Shown here: one piece after another, positions 55,794 to 62,811 of the stretch
Numbering within the stretch: the first letter of the stretch is position 1
How the letters are laid out: each line of letters starts with the position of its first letter
Source: Psychrobacillus sp. OK032
GTDB lineage: Bacteria; Bacillota; Bacilli; Bacillales_A; Planococcaceae
Assembly (NCBI RefSeq): GCF_900111345.1
Contig: NZ_FOGY01000001.1
Span: 310,001-374,000, forward strand
Direction of reading: 5' to 3'
DNA: 64,000 nucleotides
The notes under the pieces: model-generated
Database searches by the model: none
Seen by the model: the letters and a program-made list of their open reading frames with translations, nothing else
Told to the model about the DNA's origin: nothing
Program-made: the position numbers and the translations under genes

Positions 55794-56663
55794 TCATTTG
55801 TACGATTTTATAAGTGCTTGAGTCCCGTTTTCTTCATAACCAATAGCAACCAGTTCGTCATACATTGATTTAGCTAGTTGTAGACCCGGAAGTTTTAAGT
55901 TCATTTTTTCTGATTCTTCTAGAGCTATTTTCATATCTTTTACAAAATGCTTAATATAGAAACCTGGTTCAAAATTACCTGCAATCATGCGAGGAGCTAA
56001 ATTACTTAATGACCAAGAACCAGCTGCTCCAGTTGAGATCGAACGTAACACCTGTTCTAAATCGAGTCCAGCTTTTTGTCCGTAAGCTAATGCTTCACAA
56101 ACACCTATCATTCCGGTCGCAATTATTATTTGGTTACACATTTTCGTATGCTGTCCAGCTCCGGCAGCACCTTGATAAATAATCGTCTCACCAAAAAGAT
56201 TTAGAATAGGCAAAACTTTTTCAAACGTTTCTTTGGCACCACCGCACATAATCGATAATTTTCCTAATTGTGCCCCAATGTCTCCTCCAGAAACCGGTGC
56301 ATCTAGCGCAAACATTCCTCTTTCTTTTGCTGCCACTTCTATTTTTTGAGCAAGTGTTGGTGTCGATGTAGTCAAGTCGATGACAACTAAACCTTTATTG
56401 TCAGCTGCAAAAATACCGTCCTCCCCAAAATAAATTTTTTCCACATCATGCGGATAACCTACCATTGTAAATAAGAGTTGGACATTACTTGATACGTCAC
56501 TTGCACGCTCTACCCAAGTAGCTCCAAGTGAAATTAGTTCATCTGCTTTTTCCTTTGTTCTCGTATAAATAACCACTTCATGACCAGCTTTTAATAAATG
56601 CTTAACTAAACTTTTTCCCATTACACCCGTACCGATAAATCCAGTTTTCAACTTTTCTGCCAT
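55794..56663 (-). CDS. ykwC: Beta-hydroxyacid dehydrogenase family oxidoreductase (YkwC)
   Basis: The 289-residue NAD(P)-dependent enzyme has TGFIGTGVMGKSLVKHLL (Rossmann), DAPVSGGDIGAQLG (substrate site) near residue 120, and GAGQHTKMCNQ with the catalytic Lys near 170. This is the 3-hydroxyisobutyrate dehydrogenase superfamily; the natural substrate is not evident. The name follows similarity in layout to YkwC of B. subtilis. It is probably a single-gene unit. Confidence 0.85.
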   Translation of the reverse strand: MAEKLKTGFIGTGVMGKSLVKHLLKAGHEVVIYTRTKEKADELISLGATWVERASDVSSNVQLLFTMVGYPHDVEKIYFGEDGIFAADNKGLVVIDLTTSTPTLAQKIEVAAKERGMFALDAPVSGGDIGAQLGKLSIMCGGAKETFEKVLPILNLFGETIIYQGAAGAGQHTKMCNQIIIATGMIGVCEALAYGQKAGLDLEQVLRSISTGAAGSWSLSNLAPRMIAGNFEPGFYIKHFVKDMKIALEESEKMNLKLPGLQLAKSMYDELVAIGYEENGTQALIKSYK

Positions 56664-56707
56664 GTCATTTCCCCCAAATTCGTATTTTACATACCTCTAG
56701 TGTACCA

Positions 56708-56745
56708 AAAAAAGAGGACCATCCAAATAGCTTTTGGATGGTCCT
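56708..56745 (-). terminator. Terminator downstream of the small-protein/Spo0E operon
   Basis: A strong stem (GGACCATCCAAA with TTTGGATGGTCC, 56717-56744) is followed on the minus strand by CTCTTTTTTT. It precedes ykwC and ends the unit that begins at 57316. Confidence 0.8.
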
Positions 56746-56904
56746 TTAAAAAGGGGGAAATGAGAATGTTGCTGTGTTCTTTATTATTATGCCCCTTTTA
56801 CAATTTATTAAACATCTTTTTTAAAATTTTTCTTTATTTAATCTTTTTAAGTGTTTGATGCTCTTTTGAAACTTATTGTTTTACCACTTACTTTTCATAG
56901 TGAG

Positions 56905-57060
56905 CTATTTTAGTTTTTCCTCAATTTCATATTCATTTAGAAGTCTATCAAGCTCTTCACTGAGTTCAATCGTTTCTTTATGGGAAACCCCTTTTTCCAA
57001 AGCGGCCTTAATCATTTTTTCTCTTGTCAACTCTACTTTATTTAAAATTTTCTCTACCAA
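56905..57060 (-). CDS. Spo0E-family aspartyl-phosphate phosphatase
   Basis: I read this 51-residue gene from the minus strand. It starts at TTG (57060), nine bases after AAAGGGG, and ends at TAG (56905). The protein pattern is KVELTREKMIKAALEKG, then SHKETIELSEELDRLLNEYE; the SxELDxLL core is the signature of Spo0E proteins, which dephosphorylate Spo0A~P and delay sporulation. It lies 67 bases behind a small gene of the same strand. A sensor kinase that could feed Spo0A lies 2.5 kb away. Length is short but within the family's range. Confidence 0.85.
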   Translation of the reverse strand: MVEKILNKVELTREKMIKAALEKGVSHKETIELSEELDRLLNEYEIEEKLK

Positions 57061-57127
57061 ACTAAAGCGCCCCTTTACAAAACGTATACTTTTATCAATA
57101 TACCTTTTGTTTTTGAAATCTAAACCT

Positions 57128-57316
57128 TTAGCTCCTAGCGACTGGTAAATATGTATAAATTACTTCTCCGCCTTGCTTTGCTTCTCCGGAAAAATGTTTA
57201 AAGTCCTCCCTTTTTATCAAGACTTCGCGGAATGATAAAAATTCCGCTTTGGATATTTCTAACATTTTCATGTCACCGCTTTGTAACATATTCAATTTTT
57301 CCTCATATGAATGCAT
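57128..57316 (-). CDS. Small conserved-looking protein upstream of the Spo0E-like gene
   Basis: The ATG at 57316 follows AAAGGA by 9 bases; earlier in-frame methionines overlap or precede the ribosome site. The 62-residue product (MHSYEEKLNMLQSGDMK, later ISKAEFLSFREVLI) has a charged helical first half and a strand-like end GGEVIYTYLPV. I do not recognise it. It seems to be the first gene of a two-gene unit with the Spo0E-type phosphatase. Confidence 0.6.
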   Translation of the reverse strand: MHSYEEKLNMLQSGDMKMLEISKAEFLSFREVLIKREDFKHFSGEAKQGGEVIYTYLPVARS

Positions 57317-57442
57317 ACAAATCATTCCTTTCTTATTACTATTCATGTATACTTTCAATACTTTTGGTTAAAATACTTTACGTACACCTCTTTTTAGGGC
57401 AAACTGTATTGTATTAAGTTCTAAAAGGGGATGGAACAATCT

Positions 57443-57631
57443 ATGAAAATAGCTGAAGTTGGTAATGTTGTTGAGTTTAAAGATGGTTTACAAGGTATTG
57501 TTGAGAAAGTTAATGAGAACTCTGTTATAGTCAATTTGACTTTTATGGAGAACTTTAATGAGCTAGAGATGGAAGAAAAAACTGTGATTAATCACAAGCG
57601 TTATAAAATATTATATAGTAATGAAGATTAA
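57443..57631 (+). CDS. ykvS: YkvS family protein (DUF2187)
   Basis: The family pattern VGNVVEFKDGLQGIVEKVNENSV is visible (given in part here), followed by TVINHKRYKI. I prefer the ATG at 57443 (62 residues) because the ATG at 57431 abuts the AAAAGGGG ribosome site; the longer form is possible. It has an SH3-like, KOW-type look and no known function. A terminator follows directly. Confidence 0.85.
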   Translation: MKIAEVGNVVEFKDGLQGIVEKVNENSVIVNLTFMENFNELEMEEKTVINHKRYKILYSNED

Positions 57632-57638
57632 ACGTCAT

Positions 57639-57674
57639 GCCGTTCCTCTCATAATTAAGAAGAACGGCGTTTTT
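57639..57674 (+). terminator. Terminator of ykvS
   Basis: GCCGTTC (57639-57645) pairs with GAACGGC (57662-57668), followed by GTTTTTG. Confidence 0.8.
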
Positions 57675-57699
57675 GAATTTAAGTTAGGATGTGCTTTTT

Positions 57700-58311
57700 A
57701 TGTTTCGTCAAATACCAATTATTCAATTAATTATTCCCCTTGTTTTCGCTTATTCTTTTGCTTGGCTAACCTTTTCAAATGAGAAAGTATTTTGGTATTT
57801 TTATACCTTTACTACTTTATTTCTTATGTCACTCGCGTATTATTCCGTTAAAATAGAAGATGAACTAAAGACATTTCATTATTTTATTCTTAGTATAGCT
57901 TTCGGAGCGCTCACATATGCCTTTTTATTTATTGGTTTTAAATTTATCGACCTAACTCCATTTATGTCCACCAAAAGTATCAATTCTTTTGTCAATAAAT
58001 TTGGGCCATCATCCATATGGCATTACTTGCTGCTTTTATTTATCATAGCACCAGGTGAAGAGATTTTTTGGAGAGGATATATACAGCAACAATTGAAAAA
58101 GTATCTCCCTCCTATAGTCGCTATTATAGTAGGTGCGGCATTATTTAGTGTTTCATTTGCTTTCAGTGGTTTTTGGTTAGGCATACTGGCTGCCTTTGTT
58201 ATCGGTCTTATTTTCGGCTTTTTATACGAATGGAAAAAAAGTATGCCATTAATCATTTTAGCTCATATCATCATGCTAGTACTACTTTTTCTCGTAATAC
58301 CATTTACTTGA
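57700..58311 (+). CDS. CPBP-family intramembrane protein with altered metal motifs
   Basis: The ATG at 57700 lies 10 bases after AGGA; a GTG nine bases earlier has poor spacing. The 203-residue protein has about seven membrane segments. Motif 1 is intact (APGEEIFWRGYIQ with EExxxR), but the second motif reads FSVSFAFS where an FxxxH is expected, and the last reads AHIIMLVL without the usual Asn. It may therefore be an inactive or variant member of the Rce1-like protease family. A lipoprotein gene follows 54 bases later. Confidence 0.8.
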   Translation: MFRQIPIIQLIIPLVFAYSFAWLTFSNEKVFWYFYTFTTLFLMSLAYYSVKIEDELKTFHYFILSIAFGALTYAFLFIGFKFIDLTPFMSTKSINSFVNKFGPSSIWHYLLLLFIIAPGEEIFWRGYIQQQLKKYLPPIVAIIVGAALFSVSFAFSGFWLGILAAFVIGLIFGFLYEWKKSMPLIILAHIIMLVLLFLVIPFT

Positions 58312-58365
58312 AAAGGAAACATTATTACAACTTAAGCGTCTATTTAAAAAAGGAGCTGAATCAAC

Positions 58366-59007
58366 GTGAAAAAAATCTATACGTTACTTTCCATTCTTTT
58401 ACTAACTATCTTACTTGCAGCTTGTGGAACTGACAACGTAAATGAGAGTGCAGATCCGGAAACACCTACTGAAAACATTGAAGAACCAAATCAACCTGAA
58501 GAGGAAACAGAAAAACCCGAAGAAACGACTCAAGCTGAAGGGGAAACAGAAAATTCACCCCTACCTATAGAAGAGCTTGAAGGGACTCAAACTGAAAGTG
58601 AAACACAAAATTACAAAATTACTGTGATAGAAGGTTTTGAACTGACAGCTGAAGAACCAAATAAAGATTTACTATTCAATCAAGAAAATGACCAACAATC
58701 GATGCGAATTGAGACATTTAGTAAGGACGATGCAACGATTGATGGTATTACCAAAAACTTAATTGACACACTAGAAGCATCTAATGATAATGGAACATTA
58801 GAAGAAATCACCGATCAAAACCAAATTCCAACGAACGAATCTATTGAAAATATGAATGCTTATCAAATAGATACTCCTGATGGAAAAGTCATTGGCTACA
58901 CATTTGAACGAGATGGATTACTTGTAAAACTTACTGTGTTTGATACAACAGAAGCACAAGCGGTTCAGGACTTTGTCAAAATGGCAGCTACTATACAAGC
59001 AAAATAA
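58366..59007 (+). CDS. Lipoprotein with acidic linker, unknown function
   Basis: The start is GTG after AAGGAG. The 213-residue protein has a lipoprotein signal (MKKIYTLLSILLLTILLAAC), a long Glu/Thr/Pro-rich linker (residues 22-75) and a C-terminal domain of about 130 residues with alternating strands and helices (SMRIETFSKDDATIDG, VIGYTFERDGLLVKL). It should be tethered to the outer face of the membrane. I do not recognise the domain by motif; it resembles the many DUF4367/PsbP-like stress-type lipoprotein domains only in general layout. Confidence 0.75.
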   Translation: MKKIYTLLSILLLTILLAACGTDNVNESADPETPTENIEEPNQPEEETEKPEETTQAEGETENSPLPIEELEGTQTESETQNYKITVIEGFELTAEEPNKDLLFNQENDQQSMRIETFSKDDATIDGITKNLIDTLEASNDNGTLEEITDQNQIPTNESIENMNAYQIDTPDGKVIGYTFERDGLLVKLTVFDTTEAQAVQDFVKMAATIQAK

Positions 59008-59041
59008 AAACTTCGAGCCTTTACTAGGCTCGAAGTTTTTT
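59007..59041. terminator. Bidirectional terminator between the lipoprotein gene and mhqR
   Basis: AAAACTTCGAGCCT pairs perfectly with AGGCTCGAAGTTTT around TTACT, with A and T runs at the ends. Confidence 0.9.
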
Positions 59042-59042
59042 G

Positions 59043-59486
59043 CTAAGACAGGTCTTTGATAGATAGTCCTAGTTTTTTTAGGAGTTCTATCGTTTGATCC
59101 TTTTCTTCTTCAGATAAAACATCCATCAATTGTTGCAATTGTTGCTCATGTCTTGGAAATAGTTCGTCCATAAATGCTGTACCCTCGTCTGTGATTTCCG
59201 CGAATGTAACACGTCGGTCAGTAGCACTAGAGACTCGGTTAATATACCCTCGTCCTTCTAATTTGTCCACTACATAAGTAATCGAACCACTAGCTAACAA
59301 AATCTTATTACCAATTTGTTGAAGTGGTTGCTTTCCTCTATGATATAGAAGCTCCAAAACCGCGAATTCTGTCGGATTTAGTCCATTTTCTTGAAAAAAT
59401 TGATTCGTACATTCATGGATTACTTTATGGGCACGAGACAATACTACAAATAGCTTTAGTGCATTGTTCTGTTGTTCATTTGTCAC
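59043..59486 (-). CDS. mhqR: MarR-family regulator, MhqR-like
   Basis: The 147-residue regulator contains the MarR winged helix: LNPTEFAVLELLYHRGKQPL, QQIGNKILLASGSITYVVDKL and a wing with RRVTFAEITDEG. The sequence layout agrees with MhqR (YkvE), the repressor of quinone-detoxification genes in B. subtilis, and the neighbourhood (ykvS) fits. It has no conserved redox Cys in the sensing position that I can assign. Its own promoter carries an inverted repeat, so autorepression is likely. Confidence 0.8.
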   Translation of the reverse strand: MTNEQQNNALKLFVVLSRAHKVIHECTNQFFQENGLNPTEFAVLELLYHRGKQPLQQIGNKILLASGSITYVVDKLEGRGYINRVSSATDRRVTFAEITDEGTAFMDELFPRHEQQLQQLMDVLSEEEKDQTIELLKKLGLSIKDLS

Positions 59487-59525
59487 TCTTAGTCATCCTC
59501 ACCTATAAAATTGACATTAGCTATC

Positions 59526-59555
59526 ATTATATAGGTTATCCTATAATCTTGTCAA
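59526..59555 (-). promoter_or_regulatory. Consensus promoter of mhqR with embedded inverted-repeat operator
   Basis: On the minus strand TTGACA (59550-59555) and TATAAT (59526-59531) are both perfect, 18 bases apart. TATAGG-TTAT-CCTATA at 59530-59545 is an inverted repeat lying in the spacer and touching the -10 box. Confidence 0.8.
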
Positions 59556-59562
59556 AATAGGT

Positions 59563-60639
59563 TTAAATCTCTTTTTGTAGTGGAAGTATAAATTTAAAAC
59601 TTGTTCCAACTTCAACTTCGCTTACTACTTCAATTGTTCCACCATGTGATTCGATTACTTGACTGCTATGAGACAACCCAAGCCCTGTCCCACCAGATTT
59701 TGTAGTAAAAAATGGATCAAATATTTTATCCAGTTTGTCTGCTTCTATTCCTTCGCCTTGATCTCTTATTTCGATACAAATGGCCTTCATTTCGATATAA
59801 GAAATATTTATATGAATATTGCCGCCTTTTGGCATGGCTTCAATTGCATTCTTAATCGAATTCATAAAAACTTGTTTGATTAAATTTCGATCACCTAAAA
59901 ATTTGAACTTACTTTCAGCTTTTAGTGAGATGATTATTTCTATATTTTTCATTAGAGCTTGTGGCGCCATAAAATTGGCTACTTCCAATACAAGTTCTTT
60001 TACATCGAAATAGTCAAATTTATTAGTTGTTGGTTTGGATACCTCTAAGAACTCTGTTAAAATTTCTTCCATACGCTTTATTTCATCGTTAATGACGGCT
60101 AAATATCTTTTCCCGTCCTCATTTGTCGTTTGTTGTAATAATTGAGTAAATCCTTTTAAGGATGTCATAGGATTACGAATTTCATGCGCAATGCTCGCAG
60201 CTAATTGGCCAATTGTACTTAGTGATTCGGTATGATTTAAGCGTTTTTTCATCAGCATCTTTTCAGATTCGTCATGAACCTCCGCTAAATATATATTTGC
60301 ATCTTCTTGTTTGGATACTTTCACGTGAAGATATTTTAATTCTCCTGAAAAAGTTCGAATTTCAGTGTCAAACTCTGCTTCACCAAATTCAATCAGTTTA
60401 GCAATGAATGCTTTGTTACTTTTATATGAATTTACAAACAAATCCAAAAGTTTTACAGCGTGAAAGCCGATCACTTTATTCTTATCTATTTGTAATATTT
60501 CTTCCATTTGTGCATTCATTTCTAGCACTATTCCTTCTTCATCAATAAAAAGTAGACCATTCGAAAAAAACTGAAATATATGTTCAAATTTTTGTCTATA
60601 TGCATACTCCACGGGCACGAACTTCACCAAACCTCTCAT
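59563..60639 (-). CDS. PAS-containing sensor histidine kinase, KinE-like
   Basis: The 358-residue cytoplasmic kinase has one PAS domain (about 20-125; GLLFIDEEGIVLEMNAQ), the dimerisation domain with phospho-acceptor H152 in SIAHEIRNPMTSLKGF, and a catalytic domain with NAIEAMPKGG (N box), DQGEGI (G1) and TKSGGTGLGLS (G2). It has no membrane segment and no adjacent response regulator, like the phosphorelay kinases. The nearby ktrD and the order in B. subtilis suggest KinE, feeding Spo0A. The start codon is uncertain, because no candidate has a clear ribosome site. Confidence 0.85.
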   Translation of the reverse strand: MRGLVKFVPVEYAYRQKFEHIFQFFSNGLLFIDEEGIVLEMNAQMEEILQIDKNKVIGFHAVKLLDLFVNSYKSNKAFIAKLIEFGEAEFDTEIRTFSGELKYLHVKVSKQEDANIYLAEVHDESEKMLMKKRLNHTESLSTIGQLAASIAHEIRNPMTSLKGFTQLLQQTTNEDGKRYLAVINDEIKRMEEILTEFLEVSKPTTNKFDYFDVKELVLEVANFMAPQALMKNIEIIISLKAESKFKFLGDRNLIKQVFMNSIKNAIEAMPKGGNIHINISYIEMKAICIEIRDQGEGIEADKLDKIFDPFFTTKSGGTGLGLSHSSQVIESHGGTIEVVSEVEVGTSFKFILPLQKEI

Positions 60640-60756
60640 TGCGAATGAATTTATCCAAAAAGATTAATACTAAGTAATGAATAGCTTAAAAAAGTGTTTA
60701 TTAATTTTGATTATTCCACATCATTTATGATATTGATATGATACTTTTTTCCTATA

Positions 60757-60785
60757 TTGTCGACATCGATTTTCATTGATACAAT
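60757..60785 (+). promoter_or_regulatory. Candidate promoter of the radical SAM gene
   Basis: TTGTCG (60757-60762) and TACAAT (60780-60785) are separated by 17 bases, 28 bases ahead of the start codon. Confidence 0.5.
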
Positions 60786-60812
60786 GGTTATACAAGAGAA
60801 GGAGTTATGACA

Positions 60813-62564
60813 ATGAATATAATATTAACAACGTTGAATGCAAAATTCATTCACACAAATCTAGCATTACGCTGTCTAAAAGCCTATGCAGAACCTGACT
60901 ATTCCCCCCTTATAGTCGAATACACAATTAAGGATCCGACATTCAATATCGTTGCAGATCTATATCAAAAAAAACCTGATATAGTTGGATTTAGTTGTTA
61001 CATCTGGAACATCGAAGAGACGATTAAAGTAATTAAAATGTTAAAAACCGTAGATCCCTCTATCCAAATCATTTTAGGCGGCCCCGAAGTTTCATACGAT
61101 ACAAATGTATGGCTACGTCAAGTGAAAGAAATAGATTATATTATTGTAGGCGAAGGGGAACATGCGTTTAAAGAGTTGCTAAACTTTTTACATGGTAAGC
61201 AAACGCTGAATGATGTTCCTGGTGTAGCATATGTGGCAGACGACAAATTTATGCTAAATCCGCTACCACCAAAATTAGATTTACGAGACTCTTCTTCTCC
61301 TTTTCGCTTTACAGAAGATATTCCAAACTTATCTAAGCGAATTGTATATATAGAGACGAGCCGTGGTTGTCCATTTTCATGTCAATTCTGCTTATCTTCT
61401 ATAGAAGTAGGAGTTCGCTATTTTAATCGAGATAAAGTTAAAGAGGATATTCGTTTCTTAATGGCAAATGGTGCGAAAACGATTAAGTTTGTAGATAGAA
61501 CGTTTAATATTAGCCGAAGCTATGCGATGGAAATGTTCCAATTTCTCATTGATGAACATGTACCTGGTGTTGTGTTTCAATTTGAAATAACTGCAGATAT
61601 AATGCGCCCTGAAGTTATTCAATTCTTAAATGACAATGCCCCAGCAGGACTTTTCCGTTTTGAAATTGGTGTCCAATCTACAAATGATTTAACAAATGAA
61701 TTAGTACAACGTAGACAAAACTTTGAAAAACTTAAGCGTACGGTAACTATGGTTAAAAGCGGTGGGAAGATTGATCAACATTTAGATTTAATCGCGGGTT
61801 TACCAGAAGAAGATTATCATTCGTTTAGAAATACATTTAACGAAGTTTTTGACATGCGACCAGAAGAACTACAGCTCGGATTTTTAAAATTACTCCGTGG
61901 AACTGGTTTACGTGTAGAGGCGAAAAAATATGGCTATGTTTATGTCGATCAAGCCCCTTATGAAATTTTTTCCAATAACGTATTAACATTCGACGAAATT
62001 CTTCGCATTAAACAAGTAGAAGATGTACTTGAAAAATATTGGAATGCACACAGAATGGATAATACACTTGAATATTTATTCGCTCATATATTCGAGACTC
62101 CATTTGACTTTTTTCAGCATTTCGGGACATTCTGGGAAGAAAGAAACTGGTCGAAAATTGGGCATCAGCTAGAAGATTTATATACTCGTTTATTTTCTTT
62201 TTTACAGGGGTTAGAAAATATTTCATTGCCTACTATTCAAAGTGTTATGAAACTCGATTATTTATCTAAACAAAAATTCCAACCGCGTAAACCTTGGTGG
62301 GAAAATGATATCGATAAAGAAGAACAATCTGTGTTATACAAGCAGCTAGTTGATAATCCATCGATTGCGGGTGATGAGTTTGTTGCATTCGGATTAAACG
62401 AGCGCGAGTTATATAAGCAGACATTTATTACTCCAATCTCAATTTGCGTAGACGCTTATAAAGATGAAGTGATTAAAGAAAAAGATGGATATTTACTAAC
62501 TACTTTCGGTAAAGGTGAAACTCCTCATTTTTCAATGATTGAGAAAAGCGTAATCATAGTATAA
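60813..62564 (+). CDS. B12-binding-domain radical SAM protein with DUF4080
   Basis: The ATG at 60813 lies 8 bases after AAGGAG (the ATG at 60807 is only 2 bases away from it). The 583-residue protein has an N-terminal cobalamin-binding-like domain (residues 1-135, ILGGPEVSYD, VGEGEHAF), the radical SAM cysteines C186, C190 and C193 (TSRGCPFSCQFC), a TIM-type core (FEIGVQSTN, LDLIAGLPEED) and a C-terminal DUF4080 domain. The cobalamin domain lacks an obvious DxHxxG motif, so B12 may not bind in the base-off mode. Substrate is unknown; it stands alone with its own promoter. Confidence 0.85.
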   Translation: MNIILTTLNAKFIHTNLALRCLKAYAEPDYSPLIVEYTIKDPTFNIVADLYQKKPDIVGFSCYIWNIEETIKVIKMLKTVDPSIQIILGGPEVSYDTNVWLRQVKEIDYIIVGEGEHAFKELLNFLHGKQTLNDVPGVAYVADDKFMLNPLPPKLDLRDSSSPFRFTEDIPNLSKRIVYIETSRGCPFSCQFCLSSIEVGVRYFNRDKVKEDIRFLMANGAKTIKFVDRTFNISRSYAMEMFQFLIDEHVPGVVFQFEITADIMRPEVIQFLNDNAPAGLFRFEIGVQSTNDLTNELVQRRQNFEKLKRTVTMVKSGGKIDQHLDLIAGLPEEDYHSFRNTFNEVFDMRPEELQLGFLKLLRGTGLRVEAKKYGYVYVDQAPYEIFSNNVLTFDEILRIKQVEDVLEKYWNAHRMDNTLEYLFAHIFETPFDFFQHFGTFWEERNWSKIGHQLEDLYTRLFSFLQGLENISLPTIQSVMKLDYLSKQKFQPRKPWWENDIDKEEQSVLYKQLVDNPSIAGDEFVAFGLNERELYKQTFITPISICVDAYKDEVIKEKDGYLLTTFGKGETPHFSMIEKSVIIV

Positions 62565-62576
62565 GATTCCACATCC

Positions 62577-62735
62577 TTGTTTTCCGCAGGATTCAAGCGG
62601 TAAGCTTACTCAAACAACATTGGGTTGGTCGTGTCGCAACGGATACGTGAGAAAGATAGACATCACAATGTAATCGTAAGTGGAGTTGATGGGTCATCGC
62701 TCGCCCCTCGGAAAAAGCGTCAGCCTGGAACGGAA
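62577..62735 (+). repeat. Degenerate family A repeat
   Basis: It keeps family text (AGACATCACAATGTAATCGTAAG, shown in part; GGGTCATCGCTCGCCCC; GGAAAAAGCGTCAGCC) but the hairpin stems are eroded and no mini-hairpins remain. Confidence 0.6.
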
Positions 62736-62757
62736 AATTATATGCTTTCTTAAACAA

Positions 62758-62807
62758 AAACAACCGATCAACTCAGTCCATTTAAGGACCGTTTGCTCGG
62801 TTGTTTC
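62758..62807 (-). terminator. Terminator of ktrD
   Basis: AAACAACCGA (minus strand 62794-62803 side) pairs with TCGGTTGTTT (62758-62767 side), with further inner pairs GGTCC/GGACC; T-rich sequence follows. It starts within 5 bases of the ktrD stop. Confidence 0.75.
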
Positions 62808-62811
62808 TTTA

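Noticed and set aside
56760-56858. Short hydrophobic frame of 32 codons after a GGGGG motif
   Set aside because: A ribosome-like site is present, but the peptide is mostly Leu/Phe in a very AT-rich stretch and no promoter or terminator goes with it. Kept as a weak possibility only.
56876-57148. Plus-strand open frame of 90 codons
   Set aside because: It is the shadow of the Spo0E-type gene on the minus strand, which has a ribosome site and a family motif.
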